From Streptococcus cristatus AS 1.3089 (GTDB lineage: Bacteria; Bacillota; Bacilli; Lactobacillales; Streptococcaceae), in assembly GCF_000385925.1 (NCBI RefSeq), contig NC_021175.1:1185501-1249500 (forward strand): a stretch of 64,000 nt of DNA. The letters run 5' to 3'. The position numbers and the translations under genes were made by a program. The notes beneath the pieces were generated by a model, which saw only the letters and a list, made by a program, of their open reading frames with translations, was not told the origin of the DNA and made no database searches. Shown piece by piece: positions 1 through 7,749 of the stretch; position 1 is the first letter of the stretch, and each line of letters starts with the position of its first letter.

Positions 1-639
1 AGACAAGTTTGTTACGTAAGTTCCTTTTGCTGTAGCTGGTTTTGCTTTTTGGATTGTATCGTTGAAAGCTTTGAAGTTTTCAACCAATTTTTCAGCATCA
101 AATGAAACTTTACCAATGACAGCTTGTACGTTACCTGCACGGTCTGCACGGTAAGTAATCTTACCACCTTTAGACTCTTCAACTGCTTTTGCAACGTCCA
201 TTGTTACAGTACCAGTTTTAGGGTTTGGCATCAAGTTACGAGGTCCAAGGACACGTCCAAGGCGACCTACAAGAGCCATCATGTCAGGTGTAGCGATAAC
301 TACGTCGAAGTCCAACCAACCATCGTTGATTTTAGCAACAAGGTCATCTTCACCAACGAAGTCTGCACCAGCAGCTTTTGCTTCTTCAGCTTTAGCACCA
401 CGTGCGAAAACAAGAACGCGTGAAGTTTTACCAGTACCGTGTGGCAATACCATTGCGCCACGGATTTGTTGGTCAGCTTTTTTAACGTCGATGTTCAAGT
501 TGTAAGCAACTTCTACAGTTGCGTCGAATTTTGCAAAGTTAGTTTCTTTTGCAAGTGCTACAGCTTCTTCTACGCTGTACGCTTTTGTGCTGTCGATTTT
601 CTCAAGAGCAGCACGAAGTTGTTTGCTTTTTTTAGCCAT
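1..639 (-). CDS. rplA: 50S ribosomal protein L1 (C-terminus cut by window edge)
   Basis: L1 binds 23S rRNA helices 76-78, forms the mobile L1 stalk that helps deacylated tRNA leave the E site, and represses its own operon by binding the mRNA. The reading frame from the ATG at 639 gives [16 protein letters not shown] and carries the family signature around [20 protein letters not shown] and [14 protein letters not shown]. About 213 of the usual 229 residues are visible; the last ones lie before base 1. The start is preceded by AAGGAG at good spacing. It lies downstream of rplK on the same strand, with a 100-base gap that holds a second copy of a GTGGGAG motif also present in the rplK leader. 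Identification is secure. Confidence 0.97.
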   Translation of the reverse strand, partial: MAKKSKQLRAALEKIDSTKAYSVEEAVALAKETNFAKFDATVEVAYNLNIDVKKADQQIRGAMVLPHGTGKTSRVLVFARGAKAEEAKAAGADFVGEDDLVAKINDGWLDFDVVIATPDMMALVGRLGRVLGPRNLMPNPKTGTVTMDVAKAVEESKGGKITYRADRAGNVQAVIGKVSFDAEKLVENFKAFNDTIQKAKPATAKGTYVTNLS

Positions 640-658
640 TTTATCTTTCTCCTTGTAA

Positions 659-685
659 GTGGTTCAATCGATTTTCATCTCCCAC
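659..685 (-). promoter_or_regulatory. Candidate L1-binding mRNA motif ahead of rplA
   Basis: Read on the minus strand the intercistronic RNA contains GTGGGAGATGAAAATC followed 6 bases later by ACCAC, so GTGG can pair with CCAC and close an asymmetric internal loop. The same pattern occurs in the rplK leader. L1 is known to autoregulate L11-L1 operons through an mRNA mimic of its 23S rRNA site. Assignment to L1 is inference from this resemblance and position. Confidence 0.5.
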
Positions 686-739
686 GTCACTCGTCAATCT
701 GATCAAGTGTAATGCGGGCAAATGGGAATGAGTTATTGA

Positions 740-1165
740 TTAGTCAACAACAGTGAATCCCATAGAACGAGCAGTACCTTCAATCATACGCATTGCAGAC
801 TCTACGTTTGCAGCGTTCAAATCTGGCATCTTAGTTTCAGCAATTTCTTGCACTTGCGTACGAGTAACTGTTGCTACTTTTGTTTTGTTTGGTGTACCTG
901 ATCCCTTTTCAACACCGGCAGCTTTCTTCAAAAGAACTGCAGCTGGTGGAGTTTTGGTTACGAAGGTAAATGATTTATCTTCATATACAGAGATAACAAC
1001 TGGGATGATCATACCAGCTTGGTCAGCTGTACGAGCGTTGAACTCTTTAGTGAATCCCATGATGTTGATACCGGCTTGACCAAGCGCAGGACCAACCGGT
1101 GGAGCTGGTGTAGCTTTACCAGCAGGGATTTGCAATTTTACAAGTTTTTCGACTTTTTTAGCCAT
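740..1165 (-). CDS. rplK: 50S ribosomal protein L11
   Basis: L11 sits at the GTPase-associated centre of the 50S subunit with 23S helices 43-44 and is needed for RelA activation by uncharged tRNA. The 141-residue product is full length for the family, with the N-terminal signature [20 protein letters not shown] and the C-terminal rRNA-binding domain ending in [15 protein letters not shown]. The ATG at 1165 follows a strong AAAGGAGG at 7-base spacing. It is the first gene of the rplK-rplA operon; a promoter and a structured leader lie upstream. Nothing is unusual in the protein itself. Confidence 0.98.
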   Translation of the reverse strand: MAKKVEKLVKLQIPAGKATPAPPVGPALGQAGINIMGFTKEFNARTADQAGMIIPVVISVYEDKSFTFVTKTPPAAVLLKKAAGVEKGSGTPNKTKVATVTRTQVQEIAETKMPDLNAANVESAMRMIEGTARSMGFTVVD

Positions 1166-1181
1166 TTTTAAATCCTCCTTT

Positions 1182-1218
1182 GTGGTTTTGGCGGTAATTA
1201 GAGATTTTTACCTCCCAC
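1182..1218 (-). promoter_or_regulatory. Candidate L1-binding mRNA motif in the rplK leader
   Basis: The minus-strand leader reads GTGGGAGGTAAAAATC, then AACCAC just before the AAAGGAGG ribosome binding site, so that GTGG and CCAC can pair around an asymmetric loop. The copy at 659-685 shares GTGGGAG-R-T-R-AAAATC. Repression of the L11-L1 operon by L1 binding near this position is established in other bacteria; that this is the site here is inferred. Confidence 0.55.
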
Positions 1219-1239
1219 AAGTATGCTTTTTGCATACTT
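1219..1239 (-). repeat. Perfect hairpin at the 5' end of the rplK mRNA
   Basis: AAGTATGC and GCATACTT form a perfect 8-bp stem around a 5-base loop. It begins within about two bases of the predicted rplK transcription start, so the mature mRNA would carry a 5'-terminal hairpin. There is no T-run after it, which argues against a terminator. A role in protecting the transcript end or in L1 regulation is speculative. Confidence 0.5.
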
Positions 1240-1243
1240 TTCT

Positions 1244-1272
1244 ATTATACACTAATCTTTCTAAAATGCAAG
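1244..1272 (-). promoter_or_regulatory. rplK-rplA promoter
   Basis: A perfect TATAAT lies at 1249-1244 on the minus strand. The -35 region at about 1272-1266 is weak (CTTGCA at 17 bp or TTGCAT at 16 bp). The predicted start is near 1237, which gives a leader of about 70 bases containing the hairpin and L1 motif. Confidence 0.6.
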
Positions 1273-1300
1273 AAAAAATTCTCGTCTTTTCTCATTTTTA

Positions 1301-1316
1301 TGGTAAAATGGTTGTA
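1301..1316 (+). promoter_or_regulatory. Extended -10 promoter giving a leaderless DUF3397 mRNA
   Basis: TGGTAAAAT at 1301-1309 is a good extended -10 (TGn plus TAAAAT). The A of the ATG at 1316 is seven bases after it, where transcription normally starts. There is no Shine-Dalgarno sequence between. The -35 region is poor, as is usual with extended -10 promoters. Confidence 0.6.
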
Positions 1317-1663
1317 TGATATTATTAAAAATTGCTTCTGTATTATTTATCTTTTTAACACTTATCTTATCGATTATCGCGGTGAAGGTCTTCAGGCTAA
1401 GAAAATTTGGCTTGAATTTTGCAGATTTGGCTTTCCCTTTTTTTGCTATAGAGTTGTATATCATTTCAGACAAAGCCTTCTACCATAGTCTTTTACCCCA
1501 CCTATTATTCGTCTTGTCTGGCCTGTCTATCGCTATCACAGCCTATTTTCTCAGGAAAAAACGGACTTTCTACTATCCCAAGTTCTTTAAATTCTTCTGG
1601 CGAGCTGGTTTTATCTTAACCTTCTTTATGTACCTAGCCATGGTCATCGCCCTCTTTTTATAA
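1316..1663 (+). CDS. DUF3397 family small membrane protein
   Basis: This 115-residue protein is almost entirely hydrophobic, with segments at about 3-24, 36-52, 60-78 and 93-114 that fit four transmembrane helices. I recognise it as the DUF3397 family of streptococcal membrane proteins of unknown function. The start at MILLKIAS is chosen because it opens the first helix and no other in-frame start with a ribosome binding site exists. The ATG lies directly at the predicted transcription start, so the mRNA appears leaderless. The gene is divergent from rplK and is closed by a strong bidirectional terminator. Function is unknown. Confidence 0.8.
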   Translation: MILLKIASVLFIFLTLILSIIAVKVFRLRKFGLNFADLAFPFFAIELYIISDKAFYHSLLPHLLFVLSGLSIAITAYFLRKKRTFYYPKFFKFFWRAGFILTFFMYLAMVIALFL

Positions 1664-1671
1664 TGTAAACC

Positions 1672-1702
1672 AAAACCCATCGGTCATAGCCGATGGGTTT
1701 TT
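1672..1702. terminator. Bidirectional terminator
   Basis: A 12-bp perfect stem (AAAACCCATCGG with its complement) surrounds a 6-base loop and ends in TTTTT on the plus strand and TTTT on the minus strand. It lies between the convergent DUF3397 and VOC genes and should serve both. Confidence 0.9.
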
Positions 1703-1765
1703 CATATGTAAATCTTATGACTTATTCTTCTGCTAAGAAACGAAGTCCCTCCGAGTCTCCTAGTC

Positions 1766-2152
1766 TTATTCATGAATCTCTAGAGGCAGGCCATCGGGAT
1801 CAAAGAAGAAAGCCATCTTACGGCCATCAAAGTCGTCATAGCGCAGCTCGGTATGAGGAATCTCCAAACGGTCAAATTCCGCTAGCGTTTCTTCGACATC
1901 TGTCACTCGGAAAGCCAGATGCCGCAATCCAGTATGCTCTGGAGCTGGCAAGGCTGGCCGCTTGGGAGCCTCTTCCTTGATGAAAATTTCCAGCGTCAGA
2001 TTTCCCTTGCGGACATTAAAGAGAATGTCCTGCTTGTCGGGTCGATGGCGCTCATCCAGCATGTCAAAGCCCAACTTGTCCACATAAAAGGTCTTAGTTT
2101 TGGCATAATCATGGCCAATAATCGCAATATGGTGAATGCTATCTAGTTTCAT
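1766..2152 (-). CDS. VOC (glyoxalase/bleomycin-resistance fold) family protein
   Basis: The 128-residue protein has the two beta-alpha-beta-beta-beta modules of the vicinal-oxygen-chelate fold. Likely metal ligands appear in the expected order: H in SIHHIAI near residue 7, E in LTLEIFI near 54, H in GLRHLAF near 76 and E in LPLEIHE near the C-terminus. Glyoxalase I is one possible activity, but the family also includes dioxygenases and isomerases, so no substrate is assigned. The start has AAAGGA at good spacing. It lies downstream of ftsK in the same direction, separated by a terminator-like hairpin. Confidence 0.85.
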   Translation of the reverse strand: MKLDSIHHIAIIGHDYAKTKTFYVDKLGFDMLDERHRPDKQDILFNVRKGNLTLEIFIKEEAPKRPALPAPEHTGLRHLAFRVTDVEETLAEFDRLEIPHTELRYDDFDGRKMAFFFDPDGLPLEIHE

Positions 2153-2180
2153 AACTTTTTCCTTTCATTCTTTAGTAGAG

Positions 2181-2211
2181 AAAATCTGCTGGCAAACTGC
2201 TGGCAGATTTT
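2181..2211 (-). terminator. Terminator after ftsK
   Basis: AAAATCTGC and GCAGATTTT form a 9-bp stem with further pairing inside the loop, followed on the minus strand by a T-rich stretch. It lies about 45 bases past the ftsK stop and before the VOC gene. Confidence 0.65.
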
Positions 2212-2257
2212 TATTTACAGGATATTATCCTTGTTGACCGACTGCTCGGGAAAATGT

Positions 2258-4555
2258 TTAACTTGTCTGCAAAACTTTTCTCGGCTTGGTTCCCTCGGCT
2301 GGTCCGATAACGCCAGCTGCTTCCAGTTCTTCCATGAGACGAGTAGCCCGATTAAAGCCGACCGAGAGTCGCCGCTGGATCATAGACGCGCTGGCTTTCT
2401 GAGTCTCAATGACCAAGGCCTTAGCTTCCTCAAAGAGGGGATCGCCTTCATCGTCGCCTCCGCCAGACTCAATATCGTTTTCAGAAACTTCGCCAGGATC
2501 AAAGCTATCGTCATAGTCAGCTTCAGCTTGGTTCTTGACAAAGGCTACGATACGCTCCACGTCCTCATCTGAGATAAAGGAGCCCTGCAAACGAACTGGA
2601 TGGTTTTCATCAATCGGCTTAAAGAGCATGTCTCCTCTACCCAAGAGCTTTTCTGCTCCATTTTCATCCAGAATGGTCCGACTGTCTGTCCCGCTGGACA
2701 CAGCAAAGGCAATCCGAGACGGCACATTGGCCTTGATCAAGCCCGAGATAACATCTACAGATGGCCGCTGGGTAGCCAGAATCATGTGAATCCCAGCCGC
2801 ACGCGCTTTTTGTCCCAAACGAATAATAGCGTCTTCCACTTCCTTGCTGGCCACCATCATAAGGTCTGCCAGCTCGTCCACGATGACGACGATTAAAGGT
2901 AGGGGAACCTGCTTGTATTCTGACTGAGCATTGTACTCGGCTACTTTAGCATTGTAGCCAGCAATATTACGAGCACCAACCTTAGAGAAGAGTTCATAGC
3001 GGTTTTCCATCTCGTCTACGACCTTCTGCAGGGCGCGGCTGGCCTTGCGAGGATTGGTCACGACAGGGATGAGCAAGTGGGGAATGTCGTTATAAACAGA
3101 TAGCTCCACCATCTTAGGGTCCACCATCATAAACTTGACTTCATCAGGTCTGGCCTTCATGAGAATGCTGGCAATAATGCCGTTGACAGCCACAGATTTA
3201 CCAGAGCCAGTAGAGCCAGCCACCAAGAGGTGGGGCATCTTAGCCAAGTCAAAGGAACGGACAGATCCGTTAACGGCTTTACCGAGTGGGATTTCTAGGA
3301 GTTTACTAGCATCGGTCTTAGACTGCTCCCAAAGTTCTCGGAAGGTCACGGTCGCAATTTCAGAGTTGGGTACTTCAATCCCGACAAGAGATTTCCCAGG
3401 AATCGGCGCTTCAATCCGCACATCCTTGGCAGCCAAGGCTAGAGCCAAGTCATCCGCCAGATTGGAGATCCGATTGACCCGAACGCCGACAGCGGGTTTA
3501 ACCTCGTACTTGGTGACAGAGGGCCCGATTTCAGCTCGCTCGACAGTAACCTTAATCCCAAAGCTAGCAAATGTTTCTTCCAAAATCTTGATGTTTTCTC
3601 GGACAATTCGCTTTTCTTTGGACTGATTTTTAGGCTTATCAGGCGCAAAGAGATTGATGGTCGGCAGCTTATAGTCCAGACTTTCTTTGGTCGTAAAATC
3701 TACCTCTACGTCCGCCTCTGCTTCTTCTATTTCCTCTTCGTGGCCAAAATCTAGCGGTTCATGAGGATTATAGTTTCCCTCTTCAGCATAGTCCGCCTCG
3801 TCAAAGTCCATAGGCGAATAGGACAAATCCTCGGCATCTAGAATCTCTCCCGTTTCAGGATCCACTTCAGCTCCTGCCTGCTCTACCTCAATGGCTTGCA
3901 TAGCTGCCTGTGCAGCTTTCTCCTCCTGCTCAAGAAAACGGAGATGACGCTTTTCTTCCTCTTTTTCCCTCCAATTTTGGAAAGCCACGCTAAATTTCTC
4001 AGCAAGATCATAAAGCGACCATGGACTCATGAGCAGACCCCCTAGCAAAATCAGGAGCAGCCCGATAAAATAAGAACCGATATTTGAAAAGAGAAAAGAA
4101 ATCGGAGCATAAAGAGCCGCCCCAATCAGCCCCCCACCAGCAAATGAGGTCACTTTAAAGGCCATCAAATCTGTTAGGACTCGCGTAAGCGTTGTGGATA
4201 AAACCTGCCCTTTCAAATGCAAAACATGAACAAAATAGGCTTGAAAGATTAAGCTTAGTCCTAAGAAAAAGCTGATAAAGCCTGAAATCTTCCCCTCATG
4301 TTTGTGCAGCCACTTAAAGAAAAAGAGATAAAACAAGGCCGCTAGAATCGCCACATAAGCCAGACTCCCTACCAGAACTCGAATTAAATTATAAATGGTG
4401 ACGCCAAAAGCGCCCAGCTTCAAAGCAGCAAACAACAAAGCAATAGCCAAAACAAAGGTGACTATCATCCGTCGAATCGCTTTCTGTCTTTCTAATTCCG
4501 CTTTTGTCGGCCGTCTTGTAGTCCGACCATTTTTTGTATTTTTCTTATTTGCCAT
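2258..4555 (-). CDS. ftsK: DNA translocase FtsK/SpoIIIE
   Basis: This is the septal DNA pump that moves the chromosome terminus out of the closing division septum. The 765-residue protein has an Arg/Lys-rich start, about four membrane helices in residues 30-180, an acidic linker at about 200-300 ([13 protein letters not shown]), and the motor domain with Walker A GSTGSGKS near 447-454 and Walker [13 protein letters not shown] near 560. A C-terminal winged-helix gamma domain ([20 protein letters not shown]) reads KOPS-like sequences. I place the start at MANKK (ATG at 4555) rather than the ATG nine bases upstream, because the upstream codon overlaps the -10 box TATAAT. That promoter places transcription start at the ATG, so the mRNA looks leaderless. 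Confidence 0.95.
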   Translation of the reverse strand: MANKKNTKNGRTTRRPTKAELERQKAIRRMIVTFVLAIALLFAALKLGAFGVTIYNLIRVLVGSLAYVAILAALFYLFFFKWLHKHEGKISGFISFFLGLSLIFQAYFVHVLHLKGQVLSTTLTRVLTDLMAFKVTSFAGGGLIGAALYAPISFLFSNIGSYFIGLLLILLGGLLMSPWSLYDLAEKFSVAFQNWREKEEEKRHLRFLEQEEKAAQAAMQAIEVEQAGAEVDPETGEILDAEDLSYSPMDFDEADYAEEGNYNPHEPLDFGHEEEIEEAEADVEVDFTTKESLDYKLPTINLFAPDKPKNQSKEKRIVRENIKILEETFASFGIKVTVERAEIGPSVTKYEVKPAVGVRVNRISNLADDLALALAAKDVRIEAPIPGKSLVGIEVPNSEIATVTFRELWEQSKTDASKLLEIPLGKAVNGSVRSFDLAKMPHLLVAGSTGSGKSVAVNGIIASILMKARPDEVKFMMVDPKMVELSVYNDIPHLLIPVVTNPRKASRALQKVVDEMENRYELFSKVGARNIAGYNAKVAEYNAQSEYKQVPLPLIVVIVDELADLMMVASKEVEDAIIRLGQKARAAGIHMILATQRPSVDVISGLIKANVPSRIAFAVSSGTDSRTILDENGAEKLLGRGDMLFKPIDENHPVRLQGSFISDEDVERIVAFVKNQAEADYDDSFDPGEVSENDIESGGGDDEGDPLFEEAKALVIETQKASASMIQRRLSVGFNRATRLMEELEAAGVIGPAEGTKPRKVLQTS

Positions 4556-4571
4556 AACTTTCATTATACCA
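4555..4571 (-). promoter_or_regulatory. Extended -10 promoter giving a leaderless ftsK mRNA
   Basis: On the minus strand TATGGTATAAT ends at 4563 and the ATG of MANKK begins at 4555, seven bases after the -10. The TGG extension is present. No ribosome binding site lies between. The nearby ATG at 4564-4562 shares bases with the -10 box and would not be in the transcript. Confidence 0.65.
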
Positions 4572-4594
4572 TATTTTAAGATCTTCTAAAGAGA

Positions 4595-4621
4595 AAACTA
4601 GCTGCCTTTTGCAACTAGTTT
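4595..4621 (-). terminator. Terminator after the PspC-domain gene
   Basis: On the minus strand AAACTAGTTGC pairs with GCAGCTAGTTT (one G-U pair) around a 5-base loop, followed by a T-rich stretch. It lies directly after the stop of the PspC gene. Confidence 0.75.
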
Positions 4622-4626
4622 CTGCT

Positions 4627-4809
4627 TTATTCTTCTGGCAAAATCAACCAGAAAATGAGGTAGGGAAGAAGTCCAATCCCATAAGCGAAAAAGGAGACTC
4701 CCCAGAAGACACGAATGATAACCGGATCTATATTAAAATACCGAGCTAGGCCGGAGCAAACTCCCGCAATGATTTTATCATCAGCACTTCTTGTTAAACG
4801 TCTTGCCAT
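4627..4809 (-). CDS. PspC-domain small membrane protein
   Basis: The 60-residue product is a single PspC domain: RLTRSADDKIIAGVCSGLA, then RYFNIDPVIIRVFW and a hydrophobic helix up to ILPEE. PspC proteins are envelope-stress proteins; in Firmicutes stand-alone versions occur and some are controlled by LiaR. The start MARRL at 4809 is chosen because GAAGGAGG lies 8 bases upstream; a longer frame to 4848 has no ribosome binding site. An extended -10 (TGGTAAAAT, 4880-4872) lies upstream. A liaFSR system is present later in this window, but control of this gene by it is only a possibility. Confidence 0.88.
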   Translation of the reverse strand: MARRLTRSADDKIIAGVCSGLARYFNIDPVIIRVFWGVSFFAYGIGLLPYLIFWLILPEE

Positions 4810-4871
4810 AATCAAGCCTCCTTCAAACGAACGACAAATTTTTATCAAACGAAAGCAATGATTCTCATCTT

Positions 4872-4880
4872 ATTTTACCA
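4872..4880 (-). promoter_or_regulatory. Extended -10 promoter of the PspC gene
   Basis: Minus-strand TATGGTAAAAT, the same form as at DUF3397, ftsK, SNF2 and polC. The leader would be about 55 bases and includes the strong ribosome binding site. Confidence 0.55.
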
Positions 4881-4941
4881 TAATTTTTCCTCGAATAATT
4901 GTCGGAACTTCACTATCGTCCTCAAAATCTTCGACTTTTTC

Positions 4942-5321
4942 TTAATCAGGGAAAGGTTTCTGGATACGTCCTAGGATAAAATGCGAGAGCGAACCAACCA
5001 GCAGAAAGTTGATCGGAAAAGCCATGATAAAATTTGTTCCCCAAGCTCCCAAATAACGTTCCACTAACAAGGATGCACCCCAATATTTTGCCAGCGCTTG
5101 TGATAGTCTTTCAAAAAGTGGAAGAACAGTCCTTTGACCAAGGCTCCTACTAAAAGAACATCTAATAAAAAGGCCGTTATAAAACCAGATAGATAGTCAG
5201 CAGCTAAATTTCCTAAAGGAAAATGGCCTAGTAAAAAGAGATTCCAATCGTACATCCCCAAGGTCATAAGAATACACATAAGCAAGGTGAAGAAGATAGC
5301 TTCTTTAAAATTTCTCGGCAT
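4942..5321 (-). pseudogene. DUF2798 family membrane protein, frameshifted
   Basis: The frame from the ATG at 5321 (GGAG five bases upstream) reads MPRNFKEAIFFTLLMCILMT and onward through two hydrophobic helices, then stops at a TAG near 5068. In the next frame the homology continues: ALAKYWGASLLVERYLGAWG and then NFIMAFPINFLLVGSLSHF, ending at a TAA at 4942. Together these make one DUF2798-type protein of about 126 residues with three to four helices. The join is at about 5098, where YHK-A becomes YHK-R, and restoring a single base (an AAA lysine codon) mends the frame. It is either a recent pseudogene or a sequencing error. The function of the family is unknown. Confidence 0.8.
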
Positions 5322-5478
5322 AAACACTCCATTTCTGATGAATTACATTCATGCTAGCATAAATATCTTTGTCTCGTAAGCAAAATTTTCCAGAAAATGT
5401 TTCCATAGCTTGAGATTGGTAATCCTTAGTTATTTTTGCTAGACTAAGTAGAAGAAAAGCATCGAAAAGGAGAAAACC

Positions 5479-5898
5479 ATGCGAGCAGGTGTGATTATTT
5501 ACAATCCTTTCTTGGACAAGATTTTGCTGATTCACCGCTGGAAGGACGGACAAGAGTATTTCGTGATTCCCGGTGGAACTATCGAGCCTGGAGAAAAGCC
5601 TTTAGAGGCTGCCTTACGGGAAATGAAAGAAGAAGTCGATCTTAGCTTTTCTGCCGACCAGCTATGCACAGCTTTTTCCCTTAATAATCAGGGCAAAGAG
5701 GAGTATTATTTTTACGCTGAACTATGTACGGTCGAGACTCCACTCATACAAGGCGAGGAAGCCCAGCGCAGTAGTCCCCAAAATATTTACCAGCCCAAAT
5801 GGCTCAGCTTGCAGGATATTTACAGCCACAATCTGCGCCCAGAAAGCCTCAAATCCCTGCTCTTGGAATTTCTGACGCAAGAAAGTTTGAAAAACTAA
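5479..5898 (+). CDS. NUDIX hydrolase
   Basis: The 139-residue protein carries a complete Nudix box at about residues 33-55: GGTIEPGEKPLEAALREMKE followed by E, matching GX5EX7REUXEEXGU closely. Such enzymes hydrolyse nucleoside diphosphates linked to another group, with Mg2+ held by the box glutamates. The substrate cannot be told from sequence; 8-oxo-dGTP, ADP-ribose and nucleotide sugars are all possible. The ATG has GGAG eight bases upstream. It diverges from the broken DUF2798 gene and precedes slrA, which has its own promoter. Confidence 0.88.
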   Translation: MRAGVIIYNPFLDKILLIHRWKDGQEYFVIPGGTIEPGEKPLEAALREMKEEVDLSFSADQLCTAFSLNNQGKEEYYFYAELCTVETPLIQGEEAQRSSPQNIYQPKWLSLQDIYSHNLRPESLKSLLLEFLTQESLKN

Positions 5899-5915
5899 AG
5901 CACTTATAGTAAAAT
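5887..5915 (+). promoter_or_regulatory. slrA promoter
   Basis: TTGAAA at 5887-5892 and TAAAAT at 5910-5915 are separated by 17 bp. The -35 overlaps the end of the NUDIX gene. The leader would be about 32 bases. Confidence 0.65.
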
Positions 5916-5953
5916 AACAATAGTGCATAAACTTATGCTCAGAAAGGTTCCTT

Positions 5954-6757
5954 ATGAAAAAATCATTCTTTTTAGTTCTTTTATCCGCACTTGCTCTGGC
6001 AGGCTGCTCCGCTAAAGAAGATTCTACTACCAAGTCATCTAGCACTCCTACGCAGTCTTCTACTACCAACGCTACCGATACCAGCTCTGAGGCAGCTGAA
6101 ATTCAGAAGCTCCGTGAGCAATACAAGGATGCCATGACAAACGAGAATGCCAACTTCCCACAGCTATCTACAGAAGTTGCCGAAGACGAGGCTGAAGTCA
6201 AAATTATTACAACCCAAGGAGATATTCGTCTCAAACTATTTCCCAAATACGCTCCTTTAGCGGTCGAAAATTTTCTGACACATGCCAAGGAAGGCTATTA
6301 TGATGGGGTGATTTTCCACCGCGTTATCAACGATTTCATGATTCAGACAGGCGATCCTAAAGGAAATGGCACGGGCGGCGAATCCATCTGGAAAGGCAAA
6401 AATAAGTCTATCGACTCAGGAAATGGCTTCAAGAATGAATATTCCCCTTACCTCTACAACTTGCGCGGTGCATTGGCCATGGCCAATGCTGGAAAAGACA
6501 CCAACGGTAGTCAATTTTTCATCAACCAAAGCAAGAAAGACTTATCTAAACAATTACCGACCGACACCTTCCCAGCTAAAATCATTGAAGCTTACAAAAA
6601 CGGCGGAAACCCAAGTCTTGACGGCGGCTATACTGTCTTTGGTCAAGTCATTGAAGGCATGGACGTAGTAGATAAAATCGCTGCCACAGAAACTGGCGAT
6701 AAAGATAAACCCAAAACAGATATTAAAATCGAAAAGATTGAAATTATAAAAGAATAG
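5954..6757 (+). CDS. slrA: Cyclophilin-type peptidyl-prolyl isomerase lipoprotein
   Basis: This is an extracellular, lipid-anchored cyclophilin that isomerises proline peptide bonds in exported proteins. It has a lipoprotein signal peptide with lipobox LALAGC (Cys near residue 22), a Ser/Thr-rich linker, and a cyclophilin domain from about residue 80 with FHRVINDFMIQTGDP, the NTNGSQFF-like DTNGSQFFINQ, and GGYTVFGQVIEGMDVVDKI. Its 267 residues agree with pneumococcal SlrA, a colonisation factor. The start has AAAGG upstream and its own promoter. A second cyclophilin, fused to a HAD domain and cytoplasmic, is encoded at 32155-33555. Confidence 0.92.
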   Translation: MKKSFFLVLLSALALAGCSAKEDSTTKSSSTPTQSSTTNATDTSSEAAEIQKLREQYKDAMTNENANFPQLSTEVAEDEAEVKIITTQGDIRLKLFPKYAPLAVENFLTHAKEGYYDGVIFHRVINDFMIQTGDPKGNGTGGESIWKGKNKSIDSGNGFKNEYSPYLYNLRGALAMANAGKDTNGSQFFINQSKKDLSKQLPTDTFPAKIIEAYKNGGNPSLDGGYTVFGQVIEGMDVVDKIAATETGDKDKPKTDIKIEKIEIIKE

Positions 6758-6819
6758 AACCAGAGTCAACTCGAGTTCTGATCATCTTATGAGTTATGCC
6801 TTAGCATCAACAAAACAAA

Positions 6820-6850
6820 AAACCAGTCCCCAAAAAACGAGGACTGGTTT
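6820..6850. terminator. Bidirectional terminator
   Basis: AAACCAGTCC and GGACTGGTTT form a perfect 10-bp stem with an 11-base loop, with TTTT on the plus strand and a longer T-rich tract on the minus strand. It separates the convergent slrA and ldcB genes. I see nothing else in the 200-base gap between them. Confidence 0.88.
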
Positions 6851-6957
6851 TACTATGCATTTTTCTAATCATCCAGCAACTCAACTCCATTTTTAAAATG
6901 AGATATGTAGCTTCTAACTTTTGAGAATAAGGTAGACGCTGAGTCTGCAATTAGATT

Positions 6958-7740
6958 TTACTGGACATAATTACCACCTGTAAAATGATAATACTCTTCC
7001 AGTGTGAGACCAGATTCGGAAATTTCCTTGGCCTCTTTTCCTACATAGCGTAGATGCCAACTTTCAGGCACATAGCCAGTAGAAGCCTCCTTGCCAACAG
7101 GATAGCGTACTACAAAACCATATTTATAGGCATTGTCCAAGAGCCACTGACTAGCTCCAGCTTCTTCAACCAGATTGCCGCTACTATCAATCAGATCAAA
7201 CGCTAAACCAGTTTGGTGCTCGCTGTAGCCCGGTCTTGCCGAATAACGATCAGCCGCAGCTTGTCCATCTCGATTCACATAACTTTGATAAAGGCCGACC
7301 TGAGTTTGATAGCTACGAAAGCCGCTATATTGGTTGCTGATAGGATAACCTTTGGACTGCATATCTGCGATTAACTTAAGTAGTTCTGCTTTAGCAGTCG
7401 GATCCTCACCTGGATTGTAATCAGCTGATAATGGATAGTGTTTATTGGCGATGACTATTTCGTCATATTTCCCTTGAACGCTATAATAGCTTCCGTTGTA
7501 AGAAACATTTTTATCGACAGTTACGTCCTGCTTTTGCTCCTTCTTAGACTCCGCACTATCCGATTCACTCCTTGTATCTTGGCTAGATGACCGGTCTTTT
7601 TCAGCCTCCTTTTTTTCAACAGATACCTTTGAGCTACTTGCCTGCTTGTTTGTACTACTTTCAGTCTTGTCTTTGGCTGCTGAGCAAGCACTTAAAACCA
7701 AGACTGCCATTGCTAGAAAAATAAGTTTATTATATTTCAT
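6958..7740 (-). CDS. ldcB: D-alanyl-D-alanine / LD-carboxypeptidase lipoprotein (VanY family)
   Basis: This is a surface lipoprotein that trims peptidoglycan stem peptides. The 260-residue product has the lipobox LVLSAC (Cys near 19), a charged Ser/Lys-rich linker to about residue 75, and a VanY (M15B) domain with the zinc motif SEHQTGLAFDL and the downstream ESWHLRYVG, which supply the His, Asp, Glu and His residues of the active site. It matches pneumococcal LdcB/DacB, an LD-carboxypeptidase that shortens tetrapeptides. LD versus DD specificity is inferred from that relative. It is the last gene of a three-gene operon, 9 bases after the TcaA-like gene. Confidence 0.85.
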   Translation of the reverse strand: MKYNKLIFLAMAVLVLSACSAAKDKTESSTNKQASSSKVSVEKKEAEKDRSSSQDTRSESDSAESKKEQKQDVTVDKNVSYNGSYYSVQGKYDEIVIANKHYPLSADYNPGEDPTAKAELLKLIADMQSKGYPISNQYSGFRSYQTQVGLYQSYVNRDGQAAADRYSARPGYSEHQTGLAFDLIDSSGNLVEEAGASQWLLDNAYKYGFVVRYPVGKEASTGYVPESWHLRYVGKEAKEISESGLTLEEYYHFTGGNYVQ

Positions 7741-7749
7741 TGTATTCCA

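Noticed and set aside
5386..5405. AATTTTCCAGAAAATG as a CodY box
   Set aside because: It has one extra base at the centre compared with the 15-base consensus, so the half-sites are out of register.
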